From NCBI GenBank assembly GCA_020718925.1, contig DYRC01000025.1:1-23014 (forward strand): a stretch of 23,014 nucleotides of DNA, given 5' to 3'. Both the position numbers and the translations under genes were made by a program. This document shows, in pieces, positions 22,602 through 23,014 of the stretch (positions within the stretch are counted from its first letter, which is position 1; every line of letters begins with the position of its first letter). The notes under the pieces are model-generated. The model saw only the letters and a list, made by a program, of their open reading frames with translations, was not told where the DNA came from and made no database searches. The stretch comes from Desulfonema limicola (GTDB lineage: Bacteria; Desulfobacterota; Desulfobacteria; Desulfobacterales; DYRC01).

Positions 22602-23014
22602 CCCGAAGAGCGGTCAGTTTTGACTTCTGTTCACTGCTCAGGATTTTGCTGATTCCGACAAAGTTCGTGGCATAATTATAGACGATTGCGCCATCCTCTT
22701 CTCCGTACTTTTTCGCAAGCGTCATGACAGCTTCTTTGTCAACCGATGCTGTTACGATGAATTTCCGCAATTCTGTGGAGATGGCGCGTCTTGTCTCTAC
22801 AATCGCATTCAGATCATCCTTCTGGATATTCACAAGGTCAGTTACCAGCGAAGCCTGATCCGTGGTCAGAAGTTTGATAAAACTGCTTCCCATATCCGCA
22901 GTCAGCGTAGAGGAAATAGTGAAACCGGGACCCGCTGCCATTGCCGGACCGTCTTTCATGTAAAACGAGCCGAAATATGTGCCTTGCCGCTCCGGGCAGA
23001 AATAGGTAAGTACC
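22579..23014 (-). CDS. Spy/CpxP-like helical secreted protein, cut by the window edge and probably 3'-truncated
   Basis: The frame is open from the right edge to TGA at 22579 (144 residues seen). It begins VLTYFCPERQGTYFGSFYMK and contains two helical LTxxQ-like motifs, LLTTDQASLVTDLV and ILSSEQKSKLTALR, with a Glu/Arg-rich helix ETRRAISTELRKF between. Such repeats occur in Spy/CpxP-type periplasmic chaperone-like proteins, but the match is loose. The last residues, ESWNTGR, look like out-of-frame sequence of the adjoining SMP-30 fragment, so the natural C-terminus appears lost. Its start lies outside the window, and the ATG at 22959 is probably internal. Confidence 0.6.
   Translation of the reverse strand, partial: VLTYFCPERQGTYFGSFYMKDGPAMAAGPGFTISSTLTADMGSSFIKLLTTDQASLVTDLVNIQKDDLNAIVETRRAISTELRKFIVTASVDKEAVMTLAKKYGEEDGAIVYNYATNFVGISKILSSEQKSKLTALRESWNTGR

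Overview
The window looks like chromosome from a Gram-negative, Desulfobacterota-like (Desulfobacterales) bacterium with fairly low GC. This is an inference from gene content: an outer-membrane TolC channel, a TRAP transporter, a LivM of the long N-terminus type, a YkgJ cysteine-cluster protein, a fused MFS/spermidine-synthase-like protein, dockerin-tailed and DUF1566 remnants, and GxxExxY and SMP-30 fragments. No rRNA, tRNA or CRISPR array was seen.

Left half (1-13369, all + strand) is intact and operon-like. A secreted Ig-like repeat protein (261-1574) ends in a strong terminator. A tripartite efflux cluster follows: TolC-like channel, HlyD/MacA-type adaptor, ABC ATPase and MacB/FtsX permease (1700-8840). 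Between the adaptor and the ATPase, with 3 and 0 bases of spacing, lies a predicted membrane-bound sensor adenylate cyclase (signal peptide, TPRs, one TM helix, GAF, class III cyclase). Next is a three-gene TRAP transporter (DctP-DctQ-DctM, 9089-11912) behind a good sigma70-type promoter. A group of three small genes closes this half: a membrane-anchored protein of unknown function, a YkgJ zinc/iron-chelating-type protein, and a conserved unknown protein.

Middle (13.4-16.6 kb, almost all - strand) is a tightly packed patchwork of dead genes and toxin-antitoxin genes. It holds a dockerin-type C-terminal remnant, a transposase remnant, a 93-bp fold-back element, three 5' remnants of DUF1566 (Lcl-type) secreted protein genes, a UPF0175 antitoxin with a frameshifted DUF3368 toxin, an apparently intact HEPN/MNT pair, and a decayed GxxExxY gene flanked by fold-back repeats. 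The most unusual feature is a perfectly duplicated 69-bp block (15065-15133 and 15915-15983). Each copy carries a start codon and signal peptide of a DUF1566-type gene that is cut off at the same point, just after LPxTGQ, and is followed at once by a toxin-antitoxin gene. The small leader ORFs, HEPN, MNT, UPF0175 and DUF3368 genes overlap or nearly abut, which would allow translational coupling.

Right part (16.6-23 kb, mostly - strand) holds a secreted phosphodiester glycosidase-like protein, a lone IS630-type helix-turn-helix protein, a LivM permease without its usual partners, and the 980-residue MFS/spermidine-synthase-like fusion with its own promoter and a perfect 15-bp palindrome. At the right edge, an internally deleted HsdM fragment (+) collides with an SMP-30-like beta-propeller fragment (-), and a Spy/CpxP-like secreted protein (-) runs off the window.
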